64,000 nt of DNA, from contig CAWIJO010000024.1 in the NCBI GenBank assembly GCA_963836355.1, forward strand, positions 1 through 64,000, given 5' to 3'. The stretch's first letter is position 1, and every line of letters begins with the position of its first letter. This document shows, in pieces, positions 45,051 through 53,973 of the stretch. This DNA comes from Palsa-506 sp963836355 (GTDB lineage: Bacteria; Actinomycetota; Actinomycetes; Streptosporangiales; Streptosporangiaceae). A program made the position numbers and the translations under genes. The notes beneath the pieces are model-generated. The model was not told the origin of the DNA and made no database searches. It saw nothing but the letters and a program-made list of their open reading frames with translations.

Positions 45051-46274
45051 TGCCGGAGCGCGTTCCGCCAGCACATAGCCGACAACCTGGACAAACACGC
45101 CAGCGTGACACCGGCGACCTTCGATGCGGTTATGAGGATGCTCAGCTTCCAGCCCGCCGACGTCACCCGGCCAGCCGAGGTCAGCCAGCTGATCGGCGAG
45201 GACCGCCCGGACACGCTGGTCTACCTCGCACTGCCGCCGGGCCTGCTGCTATCGGTACTGCCAGCACTGGCGGCAGCAGGCCTGCGCATCTCGGACGCGG
45301 TCGCGATTGAGAAACCCTTCGGCACCGACCTGGCCTCAGCGCAACGGCTCAACGAGATCCTCCGCATCCAGCTGCCGCGACCGACGATCTTCCGGATCGA
45401 CCACTTCCTGTCCAGCGAGCTCGTACGCAGGGTCGTCACCCTCCGGTTCCTCAACCGGGTCTTCGAGCCGATCTGGAACGCGGTACACGTCGAGAGTGTG
45501 GACATCAGCTGGCTGGAAAGCCTGACCCTCGAAGGCCGGGCCTCCTACTACGACAAGGCTGGCGCCATGAAAGACATGGTGCAGAACCATCTCATGGAAG
45601 TCATGGCGCTGGTCCTCATGGAACAGCCGGCCCGCATCGACGCCAACTCGTTCCGGGGCGTGCGTGTCGAGGGTCTGCGGGCAGTGGCCACACCGGCCGC
45701 GGAGCGGATGCGCAGCCGAACCGTCCGCGCCCAGTACACCGCCGGCACGATCGGGACCCGGCAGGTGCCGTCCTACGTCGACGAGCCCGGCGTCGACCCC
45801 AGCCGCAACACCGAGACCTACGCGTCCCTGACCGTGGAGGTGGACAACCCGCGGTGGGCGGGGGTTCCGTTCACTTTGCGTTCGGGCAAAGCTCTCGCGG
45901 CGGACTCGGCCGAGATCGCCATCCAATTCCGCCCGATTCCCCGATACCTGCTCGACCAGTGGCCCGGCGTCGAACCGAATGTCCTCAGGCTCGGTCTCGC
46001 ACAGCCGTACGTGCGGCTGTCCACCACGCTCAACGGCCCGGAGCGCACAGCCGAGACACAGCAGCTCGAGGCGCGCTCGACACCACCCCGGTTCACGGCC
46101 TATGCCCATCTGATCCTCGAAATGCTCAACAGCGACCCGACCCTGTTCATCCGCGGCGACGAGGCCGAGGAAGCCTGGCGCATCATCGACCCCGTGATTA
46201 AGGCGTGGACAGCCGGGGACGTCCCGATGCAGGAGTACGCTGCCGGTGCAGCGCCGCCAGGACCCGTCAGCTGA
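45051..46274 (+). pseudogene. Glucose-6-phosphate dehydrogenase lacking its N-terminal NADP domain
   Basis: About 405 residues of a G6PDH: FRQHIADNLDKHASVTPATF, VAIEKPFGTDLASAQRLNEI, the substrate His in FRIDHFLSSELVRRV, YYDKAGAMKDMVQNHLMEVM and VPFTLRSGKALAADSAEIAI. The first 90 or so residues with the GxxGDLA cofactor motif are absent. The frame is instead open from 44658 through the SMP-30 end, so a fused 538-residue product could be made. Without the NADP site it should not be active as a dehydrogenase. Confidence 0.75.
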
Positions 46275-46313
46275 CCCGCTCACCGGCCGGCCGGGACAGA
46301 TCCGGGGTGCTCG

Positions 46314-47945
46314 TTACGCGACTGCGGCGCGGTCGGCGGGTTTCTTCTTGGGGGGTGGTTTTGCGTGGGGGAGGTCCCGGGTGAATGCCAGGGAGATCAG
46401 CGCGAGGAGCGCGGCGGCTAGCAGGCCGGCTTTGAGTGACCGGAGCTGGGCTTGGCTGTAGTCCTCGACGATTGCCTGGGCGGTGGCCGGGTCGAGGCCG
46501 GCTTTCTGCGCGGACTTCTTGACCTGGCTGGTGGAGACGAAGTTGGTGCTGTTGCCGGCGGCCACGCCGACCTGGGCCGCGACCTGGTCGCTGATCCGCT
46601 GGTCGGCCTGGATGTTCGACACGAACGTGCCGGTCAGGCCGGCCAGGACGATCGCGCCGATCAGGGCGACCCCGAGCGATGATCCGAGCTGCTGTCCGGT
46701 GTACTGCAGGCCGCCGGCTTCGCTGCGCCCTGATTCCTCGACCGAGGACTGCACCACGTTGCCGAGCTGGGAGACCATCAGCCCCATTCCGATGCCGAGC
46801 AGGCCCATCGACACGGCGAAGCCGGCATCGGCCAGGGCTGGCTTGATGGTGGCGAGCAGGGCGATGACGGCGACGACGGTGGTGATCAGCCCGGCACGGA
46901 CGATGGAGCGGACAGGGTAGCGGGCTGACAGCCGGGAACCCACCGCGGCGGTGAGGAACATGGTGATGGAGATGGGCAGCATTTTGATGCCCGTCTGGAG
47001 CGCGTCGAGGCCGAGCACTAGCTGCAGGTACAGGGGAACGACGAAGAAGACGCCCATCAGGATCAGGTTCTGGGTGAACAGGCCCACCAGCCCCGACCGC
47101 AGCGGCGGCAACTTGACCAGGTCCAGATGCACGAGCGGGTCGGTGCCGGCGTCCTCGCGGTGGCGCTGCCAGGTCACGAAGCCCCACAGCAGCGCCCCGC
47201 CGGCCGCGATGACGAACATCGTCAGCGACAAGCCGAACGGCTCCACCGGGGAGTTCTTCGGCTTGACCCAGCCCCATGTGCTCGACTCCAGCACGGCCAG
47301 CACCACCAGGCCCAGGCCGGACGCGGACAGCACCGCGCCGGCCAGGTCGAAGCGGGGAGCCGGGCCGCCCCGGGGAGCGTCTGCGACCAGGCGGGTCATG
47401 GCCAGGATGAACAAGACCAGCACCACCTCGCCGACGAACACCACCCGCCAGGTCAGCTCCGTGGTGGCCCAGCCGCCGAGGATGGGACCCACAGCGATGC
47501 CAGCGCCGGCCACGCCGCCGATCACCGCATAGGCCGCCTTGCGTGCTCGTCCTTCGAAGTTCCCGGCGATCAGCGCAGCCAGGGCGGGCAGCACCAGCGC
47601 GGCACCGATCCCTTCCAGGACCGACCACCCCAGGGCCAGCACCCCCACGGTCGGTGCGGCCGCGGTCAGGCCTGAGCCGCAGCCGTAGATGACAAGGCCG
47701 ACGGCGAAGGCCCGGCGGCGGCCGATGATGTCGCCGATCTTGGCGCCCGCCAGCATCAGCATGGCCATCACCAGGCAATACAAGGTGATGACAGCCTGAA
47801 TCGTGGTGACCGTCGTGTCGAAATCCTTGGTCAGGGCGCTGATCGAGACGTTCATGACCGACTGGTCCAGAACCATCACGAACTGAGCAGTCGCCAGCGC
47901 GATCAGCGCATACGACCCCCTCGTCGGCGCGCCTTCTGCTGCCAT
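46314..47945 (-). CDS. MFS exporter of the DHA2 (EmrB/QacA, 14-TM) family
   Basis: A 543-residue transporter. Motif A-like GAKIGDIIGRRRAFAVGLV lies near residue 62, and motif C-like GVAGAGIAVGPILGGW near 146-161. About fourteen hydrophobic segments are seen, with the usual DHA2 start (YALIALATAQFVMVLDQSVM). ATG 47945 follows GGGAGGT on the minus strand, and the longer upstream frame overlaps the DUF2252 gene and is rejected. It is probably proton-driven drug efflux. It ends with a Lys/Pro-rich cytosolic tail. No regulator is adjacent. Confidence 0.9.
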   Translation of the reverse strand: MAAEGAPTRGSYALIALATAQFVMVLDQSVMNVSISALTKDFDTTVTTIQAVITLYCLVMAMLMLAGAKIGDIIGRRRAFAVGLVIYGCGSGLTAAAPTVGVLALGWSVLEGIGAALVLPALAALIAGNFEGRARKAAYAVIGGVAGAGIAVGPILGGWATTELTWRVVFVGEVVLVLFILAMTRLVADAPRGGPAPRFDLAGAVLSASGLGLVVLAVLESSTWGWVKPKNSPVEPFGLSLTMFVIAAGGALLWGFVTWQRHREDAGTDPLVHLDLVKLPPLRSGLVGLFTQNLILMGVFFVVPLYLQLVLGLDALQTGIKMLPISITMFLTAAVGSRLSARYPVRSIVRAGLITTVVAVIALLATIKPALADAGFAVSMGLLGIGMGLMVSQLGNVVQSSVEESGRSEAGGLQYTGQQLGSSLGVALIGAIVLAGLTGTFVSNIQADQRISDQVAAQVGVAAGNSTNFVSTSQVKKSAQKAGLDPATAQAIVEDYSQAQLRSLKAGLLAAALLALISLAFTRDLPHAKPPPKKKPADRAAVA

Positions 47946-48015
47946 CCCGTACCTCCCGCCAGTCGGCCTGTCCAACCCGGCACCGCCAGGCGCTGCACGG
48001 CCTGCAATCGCTGCC

Positions 48016-49488
48016 CTAAATCTCAGTGGTGGCCTGAGCCTTGCCGTCCTTGACGGCGGCCTTAAGGGCGGCGTAGTCGTCGCTCGTTCTGGTCGGCGTA
48101 GGTTTCGGCGAAGCCGGCGATGGCCTGGTCGAACCGGGCGGAGCCGCCGAGGTAGGCGGCGAGCGCGAGGCGGTCCCCGGAGCGGGCGTGCGCCCGGGCC
48201 AGGGTCCAGCCGCACAGCCGGGCGTAGATCGTCATACCTTCGGGGAGCATCTGCTCGATCGGCACGGAGAATTTCCAGTCCCGCAGCTGCCGCACGTAGA
48301 AGTCACGGTCGACCCCGTCGACGGGGTCGGGGCGCGGGTCCAGCCGAGGAAGATGTCACTCTGGGCCTGCATCAGGTGCTGCCCGGCGACCACCCGCTCG
48401 CCCTGGTTAGCGTAGCGGCTGCGGCCAGCAATAGTCCGCCAGGACCGACGGCTGGGCTTCCTTGGCCTGCAGGAACAACGGCTCGTCCCGTCGTCGGCCT
48501 CCATCAGTACGATCCAGGCCCGGGTACCGACGCTGCCCACCCCGACGACCTTGCGGGCCACCTGGACCAGTCTGAACTGTTCCAGCAAGTGCCGCCGGTC
48601 AGACTGCAGAGAGCGCCGGTACTTGCCAATCACCTGCGCAGCTGCTCGTACAACGCATCAGCCTCACTCGGCGAAGAACTCCTCGACCGGGACGATCATC
48701 GGTGGGTCACTGATGATCCGCCGCCGCCCGTCGACCACCGTGGTCAGCTTGCCAGCGCCTGCATGCTGTCCCGGGTGTGGGCCTTGGCCAGCAGCTTCTC
48801 GGTAGCCTTGAACCGTTCGGCCGTGACCTGCGCCCGGAACTGCCGGCGATGGCCTCCTCGATGTCCAGGTGGGCGTACCAGACCGCCAGCACGGCTGCCC
48901 GGCGAACCCGCGCATCGCCGTGCGATAGCCCTCGGCCGCAGCCAGGACGATCTTGCGGCGGGCCTTGGCGGGGAACCCGCTGTCCCGTCCTGCCACCGCG
49001 AAGCTTGCGGCCAGCCGTTTGACGTCCCATTCGAACGGGCCGGGCAGGGTCTCGTCGAAGTCGTTGACGTCGAAGACCAGCCGCCGCTCCGGTGACGCGA
49101 ATGCGCCGAAATTGGACAGGTGCGCGTCGCCGCACAACTGCACCCGCAGCCCGGAGGTCGACGTGCCGGCCAGGTCCGCGGCCATCGGCAGCGCCGCCCC
49201 CCGGTAAAAGGTGAACGGGGAGACCAGCATCCGCCCGTGCCGCACCGGCACCAGCTCCGGCACCCGCGACTCCGCCTGGCCCAGCAGCAGCCCGACCGGA
49301 TCCCGCGCACCACCAGCCCGGAACTCGGCATGGGACTCCAGCGGCGCCACCGCCCGGGCATCCTTCCCCCGCGCCGCGCGGTCCGCGCGGCTCAGCTGCT
49401 CCACCGCCGCCCGCGCCGGACCCCGGCCAGAAGCCCGCACAGCAGGCCTCCCCTTTGCCGCACGATCAGCCGTCACTGTCATGACCAT
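48016..49488 (-). pseudogene. DUF2252-family protein with several frameshifts
   Basis: From ATG 49488 the protein reads RMLVSPFTFYRGAALPMAAD, VQLCGDAHLSNFGAFASPER, VFDVNDFDETLPGPFEWDVK and RLAASFAVAGRDSGFP, all DUF2252 (kinase-like fold) marks. Frame changes occur near 48870, 48660, 48480 and 48290. The later parts (KVVGVGSVGTRAWIVLM, DWKFSVPIEQMLPEGMTIYA, RLCGWTLARAHARSGDRLAL) are still recognisable, ending at 48016. The total length equals the family's 460-490 residues, so decay is recent or the indels are assembly errors. Confidence 0.8.
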
Positions 49489-49590
49489 TCCCCTCCGGGC
49501 CGCAGCAGCGCGATACCACCGGCCGGTAAACGCACCACGGATGACTCCCTGATTCTGCTACCAGGCAAGCATCACCACACCGGGATGACA

Positions 49591-49608
49591 TCACCCCTGA
49601 AGGGGTGA
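49591..49608. promoter_or_regulatory. Palindrome TCACCCCT-GA-AGGGGTGA upstream of DUF2252
   Basis: A perfect 8-2-8 inverted repeat about 100 bases before the DUF2252 start. It shares TCACCC/GGGTGA half-sites with 37597-37616 and 40443-40460. Confidence 0.55.
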
Positions 49609-49767
49609 ACACGGCGTTCACGGTCCCGTGAGCAGCCAGCCCGCATGCGCGTAGGCCGTTTCCCCTCCGACGATCGCCGCCGTCAGTCCCGCTGAGCGGA
49701 ATCGAGCCGAATTCATCGGTGGCACTCTACGGGGGAGATTCTGCAGGCATGGTGACGACGGCCACGC

Positions 49768-50360
49768 CGCGGCTTGGGAGTGCAGGAACTGCCGCCAGGT
49801 TGTGTCGGTGCGTCGTTTGGGAGCCGGCGGGATCCGCAGCGCCTTGAGCACCCGGCGGATCGTGGGCGCGCTGGCCCGGTGGCCGAGCTTGAGCAGCTCA
49901 CCCTGGATCCGCTGGCAGCCCCAGCCGGTGTTCTCGGTGGCGAGCCGCTCGATGAGCGCGGTGATCTCGGCGCTGACTGGCGGCCGTCCCGTCCGGTTCG
50001 GGTAGGTCCACTTCCGGGTGACCAGGCGGCGGTGCCACCGGAGCACCGTGCCGGGCGTGACCAGCCGGTGCAATCGCAGCCTTCCCGGCAGGAGCCGGAT
50101 CAGCGCGGCGAGGACGGCGCGGTCGGCCCAGTCCAGCCGGGGCCGCGGAGTGGCACGGCGCAGCACGGCGATCTCGTGCCGCAACACCAGCAGCTCGGCG
50201 TTCTTGGAGGCGGATGAACGGCCGCACAGGACCAGCCAGCCGCAGACCCGGATAAAGATGAGATAGAGCAGACGAAGGGACACGGGCGATCATCATGGCC
50301 TACCGGTAACCTAGCGCATCGCTGCAGCTCACAGGCCGGCCAGACTTCTGGCACCCCACA
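49768..50360 (-). pseudogene. Truncated second copy of the rve-type IS (direct repeat copy B)
   Basis: It carries the IS end (TGTGGGGT read inward from 50360) and the first 170 codons of the same transposase as 11482-12298, from ATG 50283. At 49768 similarity stops abruptly within the gene and the open frame continues into unrelated sequence to 49618. The catalytic core is missing. Confidence 0.9.
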
Positions 50361-50599
50361 GGACCTGATCGCCGACCCGAAGCCCAAAGCGAAGCCACCC
50401 GCGGCACCCGGCCAGCGAGGCCACCCGCCAAGCATCGAGCGCCCCCGAGCGGCCCGGCCCTGGCGAACCGCCCACCTGGGCTAGTCCGGTCAGATGAATA
50501 CCCCCAACACGAGTTATAGCCTGTGGCGCGTTTCTCGGGGACCAGGGCCGTGATCGCCCCGGTCATCGTGACGGCGGGGCTCACCGTGACACCTCGCGC
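50361..50599. other. Spacer between the IS copy and integrase fragments
   Basis: I see no gene, repeat or clear terminator here. Confidence 0.4.
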
Positions 50600-51850
50600 G
50601 CCGGCGCATCCGGATCCAGCGCGCACTTGGAGAGCAGGCCCAAGGAGGGTTCAGGTAGACGCCGGTCGACTGGACGGACTGGTGACCGAGGATGTCGGCG
50701 ATCTGCTCGACCGGCGTGCCGCCCTCAACTGGTAGGGAGCGGTTTACCGGCCGTGTCGAATACCTCAAGTCGAGGAGCGGCGAGATGGGGACTCTCGTCC
50801 TCCTTGGTGCGTCTTTGCCGTTGCCGCAGATGCATCAACGCGTCATGCGGCGTTACAAAAGCTGATGCAACATCGTGCCGTCTGCCGCAACCCAGTCCTC
50901 ACACGACCATGTTGACCTGCGGTTTCTCGCCAAGCACTGCACACGGCAGTCGGCAAGCACGGTTCCGGTTCCCTTACGGCGCCGTCCTCACGCTTTCCGG
51001 GGAGTGATGCATCTGATGCAACTCCGCGCCCTTCAAACTGGGTCGCCAGCGTATGCCGGAGCGAGTGCATGCCATGACGGCGTTTCTCGCTCACCCGCAC
51101 GTGCGCCACCCGGGCGTGCTAGACCAGGATCTGATGCAGATGGTCCTGGTCGGAGAACGGCCCGATCGGGGCCAGGTGCCGCACGAGCACCTGCGGGCAG
51201 TCACTGTCCGGCCGGCCATGGCGGATGTAGTCGATCACCGCCCAGCCGGCTTCTTTCAGCAGCGGCAGCTGCACCCGGTGACCGGTCTTGGCCTGCGTCA
51301 CGAACAGCCGGCTGCCAGGCCAGTCGAAGTCGGCGAACTCCAGCCGCCTGATGTCAACGCCGCGCAGCCCGAGCCTGGTGATCAGCAGGATGATCGCGTA
51401 GTCCCGCTTCCCGCACGGGTTGTCCCGGTCGATCGCGTCCACGATCCTGGCCACCTCGCCCGGATCCCACACCGACGGGATCCTGGCCTGCCTGCTGGAG
51501 CGTGCCGCCCGGACCGCCTCCAGGCACGCGCCGCCGGCCAGGCCGACGGCGGACGCGAACCGCAGGAACGACCGCACCGCGCACAGTTTCTGCTCGACAG
51601 TCTTGAACTGGTAGCCCGCAAGCGTGGCGACGAACGCCCCGATCGTGGCGGCGTCACAGCAGGCCAGCCCGCCGCGGGTGCCGGCGAACGCGACGAACTC
51701 CCCGGCCAGCGTCCCGTAGGTCGGCACTGGACGAGTTCCTGGCCGCCCAGGCGGCCTGACAAGGAGGCGGCTAGCGCCGCCGCTAGTTCCCGAAGCCGGG
51801 TGCCGCAGCCTACGGGGCCGCCCCTCCGGCCTCAAGGCTGCCTGCGGCAT
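50600..51850 (-). pseudogene. Tyrosine recombinase (phage-type integrase) in fragments
   Basis: Three minus-strand pieces are visible. Piece 51119-51850 has the core-binding part and box I Arg (LLITRLGLRGVDIRRLEFAD) plus the Lys strand (VTQAKTGHRVQLPLL). Piece 50990-51109 has HSLRHTLATQF, the His-x-x-Arg box. Piece 50630-50750 has TPVEQIADILGHQSVQSTGV with the catalytic Tyr following. Frames differ and about 250 unrelated bases separate the last two. The last piece may come from another integrase. The 5' end lies beside the IS4 insertion. Confidence 0.75.
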
Positions 51851-51860
51851 CGCTTCGCGA

Positions 51861-53658
51861 CCAATGCCGCGAAGTTAGGGGATTGGCGGCGTTGTCCAGG
51901 ATTTATGGCGGCGTGTTGAGCGCGTAGGTGCCGGGTCCGGTCCGGGTGAGGAACCCCCAGCGTGCCCATTCGGCGAGCTGGGTGAGCAGGTTGCGGGGCT
52001 TGACCTGGAGGTGCCCGGCGAGTTCGCTGCCGCTCCAGTCCCGGCCAGGGTCGGTGTTCATGATCGTCATGATGCGCTGCCTGCGGGTGGGCGGCTGGGG
52101 CGACCTGGGCGTATGGCGGGTCCGGCGGGGCGTGGCATCGAGCGGCGGGGTACAGATCGTGATGTCGATCGCGGTGATGGTGGCCGGGAGCTGAGGGCGG
52201 CCGTCGTCACGGCCGTGGTAGCGGGAGGTGCTGCATTTGACGTTGCGGGCGCTGTAGCGGAGCCGCCGGGCGGGTAGCAAGGTGTCCAGGACGGCCCGGC
52301 CGATGGCGCCGGGCAGGTCTGCGGGGCCGCCGGGGCAGACTCCGGCGGCTGCGGTGAGCTGGTCACGTGCGGTTTCGATGGCGGTGGTGAAGCTGGCCCG
52401 GTCGGGGTCGATGCCAGGGCGGGTTTCCACGGCGGTGACCATGGCCATGCGCAGCAGCTGGTAGAGGGTAAGCAAGGCCCAGGTCTCCTGTTCCAGGCCT
52501 GGCCGGTCACCCGAGCGCAGGACATGGCCGTTCAGCAGGGTGTGCCGCAGGGCGAGGTAGGCGGTCTCGATCTCCCACCGCTCGTGATAGAGCCGGACCA
52601 GGGCGCCGGCCGGGTAGCGGCGGTGGTCGGTTAGCGTGGTGATCAGCCGGTAGCTGTCCCGGACGCTGCTGCCATCCGAGCCGGTCACGGCCAGGTGAGC
52701 TTCGATGATCCGCACTGCCAGGCCGTCCAGGCGCGACAGGTAGGAGCCGTCGGGCAGGTGGGCCAGCACCGGCGGTTTGCGGGTGGACGTGGCGCGGGCC
52801 AGCAGCATCGCCCCGGTCGCGGCGACGTCGCGCAGGAAGGCGCTGGCGTCGAAGGCCCGGTCCAGCAGCACGAGCATGCCCGGCCGCAGCAGCGGCAGTA
52901 GCCGCCGGGCCAGGTGAGCCTCGTCCCGGCTGGCTGCGGAGCCTATAGCGGCGCCCGGCAGAGCACGGGTGCCGGTCTCGGCCAGCGCCATCAGCCGCAG
53001 CGTGGGATACCCGGCGAAGCCCTGCCGGTAGCGGATCCGGCCCATCCAGGACCTGTTGCGGCTGGTGCCGGGGACCTTGAGGGAGTTCAGGCCGTCGAAC
53101 GCGACGGTGCGCAGCCCGCCGAAGCGCACCCCTGGGGTGCGCGGCTGGGCCAGCGGGCCGGCGACCACCTCGAACAGCGCCCTCAGCGGAGCCGGGCCCA
53201 GGCGGCGGCGCAGGTCACGCAGCGCCTTCTCCGACGGGCGCGGCACGGTCATGCCCGCCAGCCCGGCAGTCAGCTTGGTCCAGACCCGGGCGTAACCCAG
53301 GCGCGGGTACAAGCCCAGCGCGAGCACGAAGTACACCCCGGCCCGTGAGGGCAGGTCCCGCAGCCGGCGCTGCACGGTCCTGGTCTGCTCCAGGACATCG
53401 TCGACCAGCTCGAACGGCAGGTACTGGGTTAACTCGCCCAGATGGCCGGGGGCGAACACCCCCGCCGCGACAGTGACGGCATGCGTGATGGTGACAGTGG
53501 CGGTGGCAGACTGAGTACGCAACGGGACCCCTGGTAGCCGGAAAGATCGTGGTGGGTTGACCCGATCTATCAGAGGTCCCGTCGCCTATCAACCCTCGTC
53601 ACGCAGTCAGGCACTCACCCTTGACTTGATCACGGTTGCCCTAACTTCGCGGCATTGG
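51861..53658 (-). mobile_element. Intact IS4-family insertion sequence with target duplication
   Basis: The 1798-bp element is bounded by 20-bp terminal repeats, CCAATGCCGCGAAGTTAGGG at 51861-51880 and its exact complement at 53639-53658. It is flanked by an 8-bp direct duplication CTTCGCGA (51853-51860 and 53659-53666). One intact transposase gene fills it. These features point to a fairly recent insertion. Confidence 0.92.
51903..53522 (-). CDS. IS4-family transposase
   Basis: A 539-residue DDE transposase. An N-terminal domain (LGELTQYLPFELVDDVLEQT) precedes a core with Asp in TVAFDGLNSLKVPG and Asp in LVLLDRAFDASAFL. The Tyr-x2-Arg-x3-Glu signature is LYHERWEIETAYLALRHTLL. A C-terminal winged-helix-like segment follows (GSELAGHLQVKPRNLLTQLA). 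The frame is complete, the ends are perfect and the start lies about 115 bases inside the right terminal repeat. It is likely active. Confidence 0.93.
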   Translation of the reverse strand: MRTQSATATVTITHAVTVAAGVFAPGHLGELTQYLPFELVDDVLEQTRTVQRRLRDLPSRAGVYFVLALGLYPRLGYARVWTKLTAGLAGMTVPRPSEKALRDLRRRLGPAPLRALFEVVAGPLAQPRTPGVRFGGLRTVAFDGLNSLKVPGTSRNRSWMGRIRYRQGFAGYPTLRLMALAETGTRALPGAAIGSAASRDEAHLARRLLPLLRPGMLVLLDRAFDASAFLRDVAATGAMLLARATSTRKPPVLAHLPDGSYLSRLDGLAVRIIEAHLAVTGSDGSSVRDSYRLITTLTDHRRYPAGALVRLYHERWEIETAYLALRHTLLNGHVLRSGDRPGLEQETWALLTLYQLLRMAMVTAVETRPGIDPDRASFTTAIETARDQLTAAAGVCPGGPADLPGAIGRAVLDTLLPARRLRYSARNVKCSTSRYHGRDDGRPQLPATITAIDITICTPPLDATPRRTRHTPRSPQPPTRRQRIMTIMNTDPGRDWSGSELAGHLQVKPRNLLTQLAEWARWGFLTRTGPGTYALNTPP

Positions 53659-53666
53659 CTTCGCGA

Positions 53667-53811
53667 CGGCCCTGCGGGCCGACCTTGACCCCGGAGACCA
53701 CTGGCCCCTGACGGCAGTACCAAAGGGGCAGGCCGGCAGCCTGCCCCGGCGCGGGATGCGGCACCCGGCGCGAGGCCGCTCACCGTGTATGGTTGGCGCG
53801 GAAGGGGTCAT
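53667..53811. other. Sequence between the IS4 element and the four-gene cassette
   Basis: A GC-rich imperfect hairpin (GGCAGG...CCTGCC near 53729-53748) could act as a terminator for the minus-strand cassette. No gene is seen. Confidence 0.35.
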
Positions 53812-53973
53812 CTACCGGCATTGTTGCGACGACCCCTTGAACCCGCCGAGGCTCCATTCGTCCTCGTGCGGCCCGTCGATCTCGCGGACATCACTCCCGG
53901 CGGCTTGGAATGCCTCGTCGCCGGCCTGGGCGAGCAGGTCGGCGACCCTGAACTCGGGGGAATGGATCATCAT
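53812..53973 (-). CDS. 53-residue protein, last gene of an overlapping cassette
   Basis: The frame MMIHSPEFRVADLLAQAGDE, AFQAAGSDVREIDGPHEDEW, SLGGFKGSSQQCR is intact. Its ATG overlaps the TGA of the preceding gene (ATGA at 53970-53973), the usual sign of translational coupling. The acidic, partly helical composition and codon bias look real. No family is recognised. It is too short for standard length filters. Confidence 0.6.
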   Translation of the reverse strand: MMIHSPEFRVADLLAQAGDEAFQAAGSDVREIDGPHEDEWSLGGFKGSSQQCR

